DNA from: Massilia sp.
GTDB taxonomy: Bacteria; Pseudomonadota; Gammaproteobacteria; Burkholderiales; Burkholderiaceae_D
Assembly: GCA_003484545.1 (NCBI GenBank)
Contig: DNCF01000150.1
Span: 582 to 15,323, forward strand
Direction of reading: 5' to 3'
DNA: 14,742 bases
Position 1 is the first letter of the stretch. Every line of letters starts with the position of its first letter. The notes beneath the pieces were generated by a model. That model saw only the letters and a list, made by a program, of their open reading frames with translations. It had not been told where the DNA came from and made no database searches. Position numbers and translations under genes: made by a program. Of the stretch, positions 1 through 8,044 are shown in pieces.

Positions 1-204
1 GAGTCCTGCGGCCAGTGCACGCCATGCCGCGCCGGCACCGCAAAGGCGCTGGCGCTGATCGAGCAGCCCGCATGGGACGTCGGGCTGCTTGCCGAACTGT
101 CGCAGGTGATGCGCGACGCCTCGATCTGCGGCCTGGGCCAGGCCGCGCCGAATCCGGTCGACTGCGTCATCACGTACTTCCCACACGAACTGGGGGCAGC
201 ATGA
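1..204 (+). CDS. fdsB: NAD-dependent formate dehydrogenase beta (diaphorase) subunit, C-terminal fragment
   Basis: Frame 1 is open from the first base to TGA at 202-204 and gives the last 67 residues of a NuoF-like flavoprotein; the start lies outside the window. Visible residues 2-9 read SCGQCTPC, the cluster-binding signature of NuoF/HoxF/FdsB proteins, with Cys3, Cys6 and Cys9. The fourth ligand is probably Cys43 in SICGLG. In this family the subunit carries FMN and a [4Fe-4S] cluster and passes electrons from the catalytic subunit to NAD+ in the cytoplasm. The stop overlaps the fdsA start as ATGA, so the two are probably translationally coupled. The fragment alone could also belong to NuoF or HoxF; the following fdsA identifies it. 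Whether an FdsG (thioredoxin-like) domain is fused or separate cannot be seen. Confidence 0.88.
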   Translation, partial: ESCGQCTPCRAGTAKALALIEQPAWDVGLLAELSQVMRDASICGLGQAAPNPVDCVITYFPHELGAA

Positions 205-3002
205 ACGCCGATATTCCCCGCATTGCATTCGAGCTCGATGGACGCAGCGTCGAGGCGCTGCCCGGCGAGACCCTGATCGAGGTCGCGCGCCGCGAAGGCG
301 TCGAGATCCCGCGCCTGTGCTACAAGCCGGGAATGGCGGCGGTCGGCAACTGCCGCTCCTGCATGGTCGAGATCGAAGGCGAGCGTGTGCTGGCGCCGTC
401 GTGCTGCCGCCACCCCGCGGCCGGCATGAAGGTGAGTACGGGCAGCCCGCGCGCGCTTGCGGCGCAAAAGATGGTGCTCGAGCTGCTGCAGTCGGACATG
501 CCGCAAACCACCTACACGCGCCACAACGAATTGGACGAATGGAGCGCGCGCCTCGGCGTAGGGGAGTCGCGCTTCCCCGCCACCCGCGCCCAGCCCGCGC
601 GCGACGCCACCCATGCGGCGATCACCGTCAACCTCGACGCCTGCATCCAGTGCACGCGCTGCCTGCGCGCCTGCCGCGACGAACAGGTCAACGACGTCAT
701 CGGCCTGGCGGGGCGCGGGCAGGCGGCGAAGATCGTGTTCGACCAGGACGACCCGATGGGCGCCTCCACCTGCGTGGCCTGCGGCGAGTGCGTGCAGGCC
801 TGCCCGACCGGGGCGCTGGCGCCGGCGCGCGGCGTGGCGCTGCAAGTGCCCGACAAGGAGGTCGATTCGGTCTGCCCCTATTGCGGCGTCGGCTGCCAGC
901 TGACCTACAAGGTCAAGGACAAGCGCATCATCGAGGTGGCGGGGCGCGAGGGCCCGGCCAATCACGGCCGCCTGTGCGTCAAGGGCCGCTACGGCTTCGA
1001 CTATGCCCACCATCCGCACCGCCTGACGAAACCCTTGATCCGCAGGGAGGGCGTGGCGAAGACGGGCGAGTTCACGATGGATCCGGCGCGCGTGCTCGAG
1101 GTCTTCCGCGAGGCCAGCTGGGAAGAAGCGCTGGACCTGGCCGGCGGCCGGCTGGCGCAAATCCGCGACCATCACGGCGGCGCCGCGCTGGCCGGCTTCG
1201 GTTCGGCCAAGGGCAGCAACGAGGAAGCCTACCTGTTCCAGAAGCTGGTGCGCACCGGCTTCAACACCAACAACGTCGACCATTGCACGCGCCTCTGTCA
1301 CGCCTCCTCGGTGGCGGCGCTGCTGGAGGGAATCGGTTCGGGCGCGGTGTCGAACCCGGTGATGGACGTGACCCGCGCCGAGGTCATCGTCCTGATCGGG
1401 GCCAACCCCACCGTGAACCACCCGGTGGCGGCCACCTGGATCAAGAACGCGGTGAAGGAGGGCGCGAAACTGGTCGTGCTCGATCCGCGCCGCTCCGAGC
1501 TCGCGCGCCACGCGCACCGCTACCTGCAGTTCAAGCCCGACACCGACGTTGCCCTGCTCAACGCGATGATGCACGTGATCGTCAGCGAAAGGCTGGTCGA
1601 CGCCGCCTTCATCGCCGAACGCACCCTCGGCTACGAGGAATTGGAAAAGAACGTCGCCGGCTACAGCCCGGAGCTGATGGCGCCGATTTGCGGCATCGAC
1701 GCCGACGCCATCCGCTACGTGGCGCGCCTGTACGCGACTTCGAAAGGCTCGATGATCCTGTGGGGCATGGGCGTGTCGCAGCACGTGCACGGCACCGACA
1801 ACGCGCGCTGCCTGATTGCGCTGGCCCTGATGACCGGCCAGGTCGGCCGCCCCGGCACCGGCCTGCATCCGCTGCGCGGCCAGAACAACGTGCAGGGTGC
1901 GTCCGACGCCGGCCTGATCCCGATGGTGCTGCCGGACTACCAGCGCGTGGACGATCCGGCCGCGCGCGCGCGCTTCGAGCAGGCCTGGGGCGCCACGCTC
2001 GACCCGCGGCCGGGCCTGACCGTGGTCGAGATCATGGATGCGATTCAAAGCGGGCAAATCCGCGGCATGTACATCATGGGCGAGAACCCGGCCATGTCCG
2101 ACCCCGACGCCAACCATGCGCGCGCCGCGCTGGCCGCGCTCGAGCACCTGGTGGTGCAGGACATCTTCCTGACCGAGACCGCGTATCTCGCCGACGTGAT
2201 CCTGCCGGCCTCCGGCTTCCCCGAGAAGACCGGCAGCTTCACCAACACCGACCGCCTGGTGCAGCTGGGCCGCCAGGCGATCGACCCGCCGGGCGACGCG
2301 AAGCAGGACCTGTGGATCATCGGGCAGATGGCGAACCGGCTCGGGCTGTCCTGGCACTACGGCCACGTCTCCGACGTGTTCGACGAGATGCGGCGCCTGA
2401 TGCCGAGCATCGCGGGCATCAGCTGGGAGCGCCTGGAGCGCGAGGGCGCCGTGGTCTACCCTTGCCGCGGCGAGGACGACCCCGGCCAGCCGGTGGTGTT
2501 CACCGACAGCTTCCCGCGCGAAGGGGGCAAGGCGCGCTTCGTGCCGGCCGATATCATCCCGGCCGACGAGCGTCCGGACCTCGACTACCCGATGGTCCTG
2601 ATCACCGGCCGCCAGCTCGAACACTGGCACACCGGCAGCATGACCCGGCGCGCCGGCGTGCTGGACGCGATCGAACCCGATCCGGTGGCGCTGGTGCACC
2701 CGCTCGACCTGCAGCGCCTTGGCATCGCGCCGGGTGCGCCGATCACGATCGCTTCGCGCCGCGGCGAAGTGGTGCTGTGGGCGCGCGCCGACGACAGCTC
2801 GCCGCTGGGCGCGATCTTCGTCCCGTTCTGCTACTACGAGGCGGCGATCAACCGCCTGACCAACGCGGCGCTCGACCCCTTCGGCAAGATCCCCGAGTTC
2901 AAGTATTGCGCGGTGCGCGTCACGCCGGGCGGGACGGTCGCACCGCAGGGCAGCTACGGTGGCGGCCAAATTCTGGCGAACGTGGCACAATCGGCAACAT
3001 GA
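201..3002 (+). CDS. fdsA: NAD-dependent formate dehydrogenase catalytic (alpha) subunit, Mo/W-bisPGD
   Basis: This 933-residue protein oxidises formate to CO2 and passes electrons through Fe-S clusters to FdsB and NAD+. Domains in order: NuoG-like [2Fe-2S] domain (Cys40, 51, 54, with Cys68 or 69); two ferredoxin-type [4Fe-4S] motifs (Cys148/151/154/158 and Cys191/194/197/201); the cofactor-proximal [4Fe-4S] motif CPYCGVGC (Cys225/228/232, with Cys259 in CVKG); the molybdopterin oxidoreductase core; and a dinucleotide-binding domain at about 796-917. Catalytic residues line up with the FDH family: Cys366-His367 in HCTRLCH (Cys in place of selenocysteine), Arg559 in LRGQNNVQG and Lys261. The ATG at 201 is chosen because it overlaps the fdsB stop and begins directly before the ferredoxin fold; the frame is open further upstream only through fdsB. 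No HxxxCxxC motif is present between the [2Fe-2S] and ferredoxin domains. The metal, Mo or W, cannot be read from the sequence. Confidence 0.95.
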   Translation: MNADIPRIAFELDGRSVEALPGETLIEVARREGVEIPRLCYKPGMAAVGNCRSCMVEIEGERVLAPSCCRHPAAGMKVSTGSPRALAAQKMVLELLQSDMPQTTYTRHNELDEWSARLGVGESRFPATRAQPARDATHAAITVNLDACIQCTRCLRACRDEQVNDVIGLAGRGQAAKIVFDQDDPMGASTCVACGECVQACPTGALAPARGVALQVPDKEVDSVCPYCGVGCQLTYKVKDKRIIEVAGREGPANHGRLCVKGRYGFDYAHHPHRLTKPLIRREGVAKTGEFTMDPARVLEVFREASWEEALDLAGGRLAQIRDHHGGAALAGFGSAKGSNEEAYLFQKLVRTGFNTNNVDHCTRLCHASSVAALLEGIGSGAVSNPVMDVTRAEVIVLIGANPTVNHPVAATWIKNAVKEGAKLVVLDPRRSELARHAHRYLQFKPDTDVALLNAMMHVIVSERLVDAAFIAERTLGYEELEKNVAGYSPELMAPICGIDADAIRYVARLYATSKGSMILWGMGVSQHVHGTDNARCLIALALMTGQVGRPGTGLHPLRGQNNVQGASDAGLIPMVLPDYQRVDDPAARARFEQAWGATLDPRPGLTVVEIMDAIQSGQIRGMYIMGENPAMSDPDANHARAALAALEHLVVQDIFLTETAYLADVILPASGFPEKTGSFTNTDRLVQLGRQAIDPPGDAKQDLWIIGQMANRLGLSWHYGHVSDVFDEMRRLMPSIAGISWERLEREGAVVYPCRGEDDPGQPVVFTDSFPREGGKARFVPADIIPADERPDLDYPMVLITGRQLEHWHTGSMTRRAGVLDAIEPDPVALVHPLDLQRLGIAPGAPITIASRRGEVVLWARADDSSPLGAIFVPFCYYEAAINRLTNAALDPFGKIPEFKYCAVRVTPGGTVAPQGSYGGGQILANVAQSAT

Positions 3003-3877
3003 ATTGCCCAGACTTGTCCCGATACCGCCCCCTGCTGTCCGATGCGCGCGCCCATCTCACCCACGAGGTGGAGGCACTTGACGAGCGCGGCCGCCGCTCG
3101 ACGATCTCGATTCCGGCCGAACGGCCGCTCACGGTCTACGTCGACAAGCGCGAGCTGGTCACCCTGATGACCCTGGGCGGCGCGCCCGAGGCGCTCACGC
3201 TCGGCTACCTGCGCAACCAGCGCCTGGTGCGCGCCATCGAGGACGTGGTGTCGGTGCAGGTCGACTGGTCGGTCGACGCGGTGGCGGTCGTGACGCGCAA
3301 CGGCATCCTCGACGTCGAGGAGCGCACCGCGAAGAAGGTCGTCACCACCGGCTGCGGCCAGGGCTCGGTGTTCGGCGGACTGATGGACGAGGTCGACCAG
3401 ATCGCGCTGCCGCCGGACGCGCGCCTGCCGCAATCGGTGGTCTACCGCATCGTCGAGACCATCCGTACCCAGCAGTCGATCTACAAGCAGGCCGGCTCGG
3501 TGCACGGCTGCGCGCTGTTCTCCAATACCGGCGAACTGCTGTATTTCGTCGAGGACGTCGGGCGCCACAATGCGGTCGACGCCATCGCCGGCCTGATGTG
3601 GCTGGAGGGAATGCGCGGGGAAGACAAGGTGTTCTACACTACCGGCCGCCTGACTTCCGAAATGGTGATCAAGGGCGCCCAGATGGGCATTCCCTTCCTG
3701 CTGTCGCGCTCCGGCACCACGCAAATGGGGCACATGGTGGCGGAGAAGGTCGGCATGTCGCTGCTGGCGCGCTGCACCGGCCGCCACTTCCTGCTGCTGG
3801 CCGGGCAGGAGCGGCTGGTATTCGAGCCCGAGCTGCTCGAGCAGCCGCTGCCCCGGCCTGTGCACGCCCCTTCGTGA
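2999..3877 (+). CDS. fdsC: FdhD/FdsC-family formate dehydrogenase maturation protein
   Basis: A 292-residue FdhD-family protein. E. coli FdhD moves sulfur from IscS to the bis-MGD cofactor of formate dehydrogenases; FdsC is the version encoded inside fds operons, and I call it that from its place right after fdsA. Family motifs seen are ERPLTVYVD (about 41-49), TTGCGQGSVFGG (about 116-127), EDVGRHNAVD (185-194) and the C-terminal TGRLTSEMV and SRSGTT blocks. The E. coli protein has a CxxC pair (Cys121/Cys124), but here the equivalent site is C119-G-Q-G122, so only the first cysteine remains. The ATG at 2999 overlaps the fdsA TGA (3000-3002), which indicates coupled translation; there is no strong Shine-Dalgarno. 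The frame is open far upstream, but that part lies inside fdsA and is spurious. It probably acts in the cytoplasm on FdsA. Confidence 0.92.
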   Translation: MNCPDLSRYRPLLSDARAHLTHEVEALDERGRRSTISIPAERPLTVYVDKRELVTLMTLGGAPEALTLGYLRNQRLVRAIEDVVSVQVDWSVDAVAVVTRNGILDVEERTAKKVVTTGCGQGSVFGGLMDEVDQIALPPDARLPQSVVYRIVETIRTQQSIYKQAGSVHGCALFSNTGELLYFVEDVGRHNAVDAIAGLMWLEGMRGEDKVFYTTGRLTSEMVIKGAQMGIPFLLSRSGTTQMGHMVAEKVGMSLLARCTGRHFLLLAGQERLVFEPELLEQPLPRPVHAPS

Positions 3878-3890
3878 CCCGGACCGCCGC

Positions 3891-4598
3891 ATGACCCTGC
3901 TCGAAGCGACGCGGCACGCGTTCGCGCTGCTGTTCTCGGGCGACGCCGCGCTCTGGCACATCATCTGGGTCTCGATCAAGACCAGCGTGATCGGCCTGCT
4001 GCTGGCCACGCCGCCCGCCGTGCTGCTCGGCTATGCGATCGCCATGCACCGCTTCCCGGGCCGCCGCATCGCCATCTGGCTGGCCCAGTGCGCGCTCTCG
4101 CTGCCCACGGTCCTGATCGGCCTGCTGCTGTATCTGCTGCTGTCGCGCCGCGGGCCGCTCGGCCCCCTGGAGTGGCTGTTTTCGCAATCGGGCATCATTC
4201 TTGGGCAGTTCGTGGTCGGGCTGCCGGTGCTGCTCGCCTTTACGCTGGCGGCGGTGCAGGCGCTCGACCCGCGCTATGCCGAAACCGCGCGCGCCCTGGG
4301 CGCCTCGCGCTGGCGCACCATGACCACCGTGCTGCACGAGGCGCGCTACGGCGTGATGGCGGCCGTGATCAGCGGCTTCGGCCGGGTGATCTCGGAAGTC
4401 GGCTGCGCGCTGATGGTGGGCGGGAACATCCAGGGCGAGACGCGCACCATCACCACCGCCATCGCGCTGGAGACCAGCAAGGGCGAGTTCGCGCAGGGGA
4501 TCGCGCTGGGCATCGTGCTGGTGACGCTGGCGCTGGTGATGAACGGCGCGCTGATGCTGCTGCAGGGAGAAGCGCATACCGCCGGGGGCCGCGCATGA
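3891..4598 (+). CDS. tupB: Tungstate-type ABC transporter permease (TupB-like)
   Basis: A 235-residue inner-membrane ABC permease with about five or six hydrophobic segments, for example around residues 23-45, 62-85 and 97-125. The EAA loop that contacts the ATPase reads ETARALGASRW (about 131-141). The block SEVGCALMVGGNIQGETRTI, followed by a TTAIALE segment, is typical as I know it of TupB tungstate permeases rather than ModB. The gene begins 13 bases after fdsC and overlaps tupC by ATGA (4595-4598), so it belongs to the same transcript. With TupC it would import tungstate, or possibly molybdate, to supply the formate dehydrogenase cofactor. The usual partner TupA, a periplasmic binding protein, is not encoded on either side. 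Substrate is inferred from similarity and context. Confidence 0.85.
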   Translation: MTLLEATRHAFALLFSGDAALWHIIWVSIKTSVIGLLLATPPAVLLGYAIAMHRFPGRRIAIWLAQCALSLPTVLIGLLLYLLLSRRGPLGPLEWLFSQSGIILGQFVVGLPVLLAFTLAAVQALDPRYAETARALGASRWRTMTTVLHEARYGVMAAVISGFGRVISEVGCALMVGGNIQGETRTITTAIALETSKGEFAQGIALGIVLVTLALVMNGALMLLQGEAHTAGGRA

Positions 4599-5263
4599 GC
4601 ACCCTGCTGACGGTACGCGGCCTGCGCAAGCGCCACGGCGAGCGCCTACTGTTCGACATCGGCGAACTGACGCTGGACGCGGCCAGCGCCTACGTGCTGA
4701 CCGGCGCCAACGGCGTGGGGAAGAGCACGCTGCTGCGCATACTCGGCGGGTTGGAGACGGCCGAGGTCGACGAGGTGTCCTTCGACGGACAAGCGGTCTC
4801 GCTGCATCCGTATCCGCAGGCGCTGCGCGCCGCCATCGTCTACGTGCACCAGCACCCGATCATGTTCTCGACCAGCGTCGCCGACAACATCGCCTACGGC
4901 CTGCGCGCGCGCGGCGCACCGAAGGCGGACGTGAAAAAGGCGGTGGACGAGGCGATGGCCTGGGCCGGGGTCGACTATCTGCAGGATACCGATCCGGCGC
5001 GCCTGTCGGGTGGAGAGAAGCAGCGCGTGGCCCTGGCGCGGGCGCGCGTGTTGAAACCGCGCCTGCTGTTGCTGGACGAGCCGACCGCGAACCTGGACGG
5101 CAGCGCGCGCGAGCAGGTGATCGCCCTGATCCCGACCTTGCTGGAGCAGGGCAGCACCGTGGTCATGGCCTGCCACGACCGCGATTTGATCGGGCTGCCC
5201 GGCGTGCGGAGGCTGAAACTGCGCGACGGGCGGCTGGAATACCGTACCGGGACAGGTTCTTAG
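4595..5263 (+). CDS. tupC: Tungstate-type ABC transporter ATP-binding protein (TupC-like)
   Basis: A 222-residue ABC ATPase with all core motifs: Walker A GANGVGKST (37-45), Q-loop Gln86 in VHQHP, signature LSGGEKQR (137-144), Walker B LLLLDEP (157-163), D-loop NLDG and switch His194 (MACHD). It ends soon after the ATPase fold and has no C-terminal TOBE/molybdate-binding domain, unlike ModC, which fits the TupC type. It would energise the TupB permease from the cytoplasmic face. The ATG at 4595 overlaps the tupB TGA; a longer open frame upstream is a shadow inside tupB. Its TAG (5261-5263) is nested with the TAA of the opposing gene at 5260-5262, so there is no spacer for a terminator. Confidence 0.87.
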   Translation: MSTLLTVRGLRKRHGERLLFDIGELTLDAASAYVLTGANGVGKSTLLRILGGLETAEVDEVSFDGQAVSLHPYPQALRAAIVYVHQHPIMFSTSVADNIAYGLRARGAPKADVKKAVDEAMAWAGVDYLQDTDPARLSGGEKQRVALARARVLKPRLLLLDEPTANLDGSAREQVIALIPTLLEQGSTVVMACHDRDLIGLPGVRRLKLRDGRLEYRTGTGS

Positions 5264-5898
5264 CGGCCTGCGCCTTCGAGCACCTGGCGCAGCGCCGCTT
5301 CCATCGTCTCGTAGGGCACCGCGCCGCGCACCGCGAGTGCCTGGTCCCAGCCGGCGCCACTCGGGCGGAACACCATGATTGGCACCCCGGCCACGCCGAG
5401 CGAATGCGCCAGCTTCTGGTCGTCCAGCACCTCGTTCGTATGGCGCGCGCTGCCGAGCGCTTCGCTCAGGCCGAGCCGGTCGACGCCGCATTCCACCCCG
5501 ATATCCTCCAGCACGCCCGGGTCGCCGATGTCGCGCCCATCCACGAAAAAGGCGCGGAACAACGCCTCGTGCATGAGGTCGAAGCGGCCCTGCTCGCGCG
5601 CGTAGGCGACGGCCTCGAAGGCCTTGCGGCTGCGCGGCTGCACCGGCGGCAGTTTCAGGGGCATGCCGCGTTCCGCCGCCATCGGGTACACCGAGCGGTT
5701 CCAGGTCGTGTGCAGGTATTCGCCGTCCGGATCGAGCGTGGGTTTCGGATCGGGGCGCAGCTCGAAGGCGCGCCAGGCGACCTCGAGCCGGTCGGCCCAG
5801 GCCTGCTGCAGGCGCTGCACGGCGGGCAGTTCGAGGTAGCAGAAGGGGCAGACGTAGTCGCTCCAGATGTCGAGGCGGATGGTGGCTTGGCTGTTCAT
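5260..5898 (-). CDS. FrnE/DsbA-family thiol oxidoreductase (2-hydroxychromene-2-carboxylate isomerase-like fold)
   Basis: A 212-residue thioredoxin-fold protein of the FrnE branch of DsbA. The N-terminus leads directly into WSDYVCPFC, with active-site Cys17-Pro-Phe-Cys20. A long helical insertion follows (about 65-165), and the cis-proline loop reads GVAGVPIMV (Pro173). There is no signal peptide, so it is probably cytoplasmic, as is usual for FrnE-like proteins; these are linked to disulfide exchange or stress response, but the substrate here is unknown. The ATG at 5898 fits the usual short N-terminus. It lies 54 bases downstream of the HD-domain gene in the same direction and may be the last gene of that transcript. 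It meets tupC tail to tail with a 4-base overlap. Confidence 0.85.
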   Translation of the reverse strand: MNSQATIRLDIWSDYVCPFCYLELPAVQRLQQAWADRLEVAWRAFELRPDPKPTLDPDGEYLHTTWNRSVYPMAAERGMPLKLPPVQPRSRKAFEAVAYAREQGRFDLMHEALFRAFFVDGRDIGDPGVLEDIGVECGVDRLGLSEALGSARHTNEVLDDQKLAHSLGVAGVPIMVFRPSGAGWDQALAVRGAVPYETMEAALRQVLEGAGR

Positions 5899-5952
5899 GG
5901 CGCGATCTTAGGACGATTCGCTTCCGGAGGGCGCACCCCTGCCGGCGCCCGG

Positions 5953-6573
5953 TCAGGATGCTTGCTCGATCGCGTGCGCGAGGTTGCGGCGGGCTGCCGC
6001 TTCGAAGCGTTCGCGGCAGGGCTGGGTCTGGAAGATGTGTTCGCGGTCGAGGAAGCCCCGCAGGATCTGCCTGCGCTTGTCGAGGAACAGCGCTTGCGGC
6101 ACGTGGGCATACTCGGCACGGATCTGGGCTTCGTACTCGGCGAAGCGTTCGGGGCCGGCGCCGAGGATGGCCAGGTCGATGTCGGTCAGCAGCTGCGCGT
6201 CAAGCGAAGCGGGGAGGGCGTCGTGGCAGGTCGCCATGACCAGGCCATGCACGCGCCGGCAGGCATCGGGCGCCAGGCCGGCGGCGAGCAGGGCGCTTGA
6301 CGCCCAATCGGCCGAGCGCGCCTCGTTGTCGTGCGCGTGAATGTCGTAGACGGCGTCGTGGAACCACAGCGCCAGTTCGATCTCGGCAGGGTGTTCGGCC
6401 AGGTGGCGCAGTGCGTCGAAGTGCGCCAGGCATTCCTCGAGATGCTGCAGCGTGTGGTAGTGGCGTTGCGGTTCGCTGTACGCGTCCAGCAAGGCCGCAA
6501 GCAGCCCGGCGGGCGCGGGCATGGCCAGTTCGTTCCACAGGCGCTGCCAGCGGTGTTCGAACGAAGGCTTCAC
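5953..6573 (-). CDS. HD-superfamily metal-dependent phosphohydrolase-like protein
   Basis: A 206-residue protein resembling the uncharacterised HD-domain family known as COG4339 (predicted metal-dependent HD hydrolases). Probable metal ligands are in RHYHTLQHL (His38, His40, His44), WFHDAVYD (His72-Asp73) and TDID (Asp131), with a further His-Asp at 117-118. Members are expected to hydrolyse a phosphoester, perhaps of a nucleotide, but I know of no defined substrate. The start is GTG at 6571-6573, seven bases after the rng stop; no in-frame start further upstream avoids rng, and starting at the next Met (residue 18) would still keep the metal site. The short gap suggests coupling to rng. No membrane segment or signal peptide is seen. 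Confidence 0.78.
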   Translation of the reverse strand: MKPSFEHRWQRLWNELAMPAPAGLLAALLDAYSEPQRHYHTLQHLEECLAHFDALRHLAEHPAEIELALWFHDAVYDIHAHDNEARSADWASSALLAAGLAPDACRRVHGLVMATCHDALPASLDAQLLTDIDLAILGAGPERFAEYEAQIRAEYAHVPQALFLDKRRQILRGFLDREHIFQTQPCRERFEAAARRNLAHAIEQAS

Positions 6574-6580
6574 CCGGCGC

Positions 6581-8044
6581 TCACATCAAAATCACGTCGT
6601 ACTGCTCCTGGTGGTAACCCTTCTCCACCTGCAGCGAGATCTTCTTGCCGATGAAGTCGCCCAGCATGGCGAGATGCTGCGACTCTTCTTCCAGGAACAA
6701 ATCGACCACTTCCTGCGAGGCGAGGATGCGGAACTCGCGCGGGTTGAACTGCTTGGCTTCGCGCAGCAGTTCGCGCAGGATCTCGTAGCAGATGGTGCGC
6801 GAGGTTTTCACTTGCCCCTTGCCGCCGCAGGCGGGGCAGGGCTCGCACAGGATGTGGGCGAGCGACTCGCGGGTGCGCTTCCTCGTCATCTCGACCAGGC
6901 CCAGGGCCGAGAAGCCGCTCACCGAGACCTTGGTGCGGTCGCGCGCCAGGGTTTTCTTCAGCTCGGCGAGCACGGCGTTGCGGTGCTCGTTGTTCTCCAT
7001 GTCGATGAAGTCGAGGATGATGATGCCGCCCAGGTTGCGCAGGCGCAGCTGGCGCGCGATGGCGTGGGCCGCTTCCAGGTTGGTCTTGAAGATCGTGTCC
7101 GCGAAATTGCGGCCGCCCACAAAACCGCCAGTGTTGACGTCGATGGTCGTCATCGCCTCGGTCTGGTCGACGATCAGGTAGCCGCCGCTCTTGAGGTCGA
7201 CGCGCCGGCCCAGCGCGCGCAGGATTTCCTCTTCCACGCCGTACAGGTCGAACAGCGGGCGCTCGCCGGTGTAATGCTGCAGGCGCGACAGCACGCTCGG
7301 GGTGTAGACCTTGGCGAACTCGACCAGCATCAGGTAGTTTTCGCGCGAGTCGACCTGGATCGTCGCGGTTTCCTCATGCACGAAGTCGCGCAGCACGCGC
7401 TGGGCCAGGTTCAGGTCCTGGTACAGCAGGCTCGTGGCCGGGCGGGTGCGCGCGCCGTGCTGGATCGCGGCCCAGGTCTTGCGCAGATAGTCGATGTCGG
7501 CGGCCAAGTCGGCGTCGCTCGCTTCCTCGGCCTGGGTGCGCACGATGTAGCCGCCTTTTTCTTCGGCCGGCAGCAGTTCCTGCATGCGCGTGCGCAGCAG
7601 TTCGCGGTCGCTTTCCTTCTCGATTTTCTGCGAGATGCCGATGTGCTTGTCCTGCGGCAGGTAGACCAGCATGCGGCCGGCGATCGAGATCTGGGTCGAC
7701 AGGCGCGCGCCCTTGGTGCCGATCGGGTCCTTGATGACCTGCACGGTCAGCACCTGGCCGTCGTAGAGCAGCTTTTCGATGGGCGTGGGCGGCACGTTCG
7801 AATTGTCGTGCGGGCGCGATTCCCAGATGTCGGCCACGTGCAGGAAGGCCGCGCGCTCCAGGCCGATGTCGATGAAGGCCGACTGCATGCCCGGCAACAC
7901 CCGCACCACCTTGCCCGAATACACGTTGCCGGCCAGGCCGCGCGTCAGCGTACGCTCGATGTGCAACTCCTGCACCGCGCCCTGCAGGATCAGCGCCACG
8001 CGCGTTTCCTGCGGGGTGATATTGATGAGGATGTCTTCGTTCAT
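6581..8044 (-). CDS. rng: Ribonuclease G
   Basis: A 487-residue RNase E/G family endoribonuclease, close to the usual RNase G length and lacking the long C-terminal scaffold of RNase E. It opens with MNEDILIN, typical of RNase G; an S1 RNA-binding domain covers about residues 37-125. The Mg2+-binding catalytic aspartates appear as Asp302 (TIDVNTGGFVG) and Asp345 (ILDFIDMEN). The Zn-link cysteines are CPAC (403-406). RNase G trims the 5' end of 16S rRNA and degrades some mRNAs in the cytoplasm. The ATG at 8044 is supported by the family N-terminus. It follows maf after a 311-base repeat-bearing gap and runs with a 7-base gap into the HD-domain gene, so it may have its own promoter. A 512-codon open frame antisense to it is a codon-bias shadow. 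Confidence 0.96.
   Translation of the reverse strand: MNEDILINITPQETRVALILQGAVQELHIERTLTRGLAGNVYSGKVVRVLPGMQSAFIDIGLERAAFLHVADIWESRPHDNSNVPPTPIEKLLYDGQVLTVQVIKDPIGTKGARLSTQISIAGRMLVYLPQDKHIGISQKIEKESDRELLRTRMQELLPAEEKGGYIVRTQAEEASDADLAADIDYLRKTWAAIQHGARTRPATSLLYQDLNLAQRVLRDFVHEETATIQVDSRENYLMLVEFAKVYTPSVLSRLQHYTGERPLFDLYGVEEEILRALGRRVDLKSGGYLIVDQTEAMTTIDVNTGGFVGGRNFADTIFKTNLEAAHAIARQLRLRNLGGIIILDFIDMENNEHRNAVLAELKKTLARDRTKVSVSGFSALGLVEMTRKRTRESLAHILCEPCPACGGKGQVKTSRTICYEILRELLREAKQFNPREFRILASQEVVDLFLEEESQHLAMLGDFIGKKISLQVEKGYHQEQYDVILM

Noticed and set aside
501..640. Missing HxxxCxxC cluster site in FdsA as a defect
   Set aside because: As far as I recall other FdsA proteins also lack cysteines here, and all catalytic and other cluster residues are intact, so I do not treat it as damage.
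317..2998. Long open frame ahead of fdsC in the same frame
   Set aside because: It overlaps fdsA completely, its translation is Arg/Gly/Pro-rich with no family motif, and a clear FdhD-type start exists at 2999.
3669..4577. Minus-strand open frame over fdsC and tupB
   Set aside because: Antisense to two genes with clear motifs; composition is Gln/Arg/Ala-rich as expected for a shadow.
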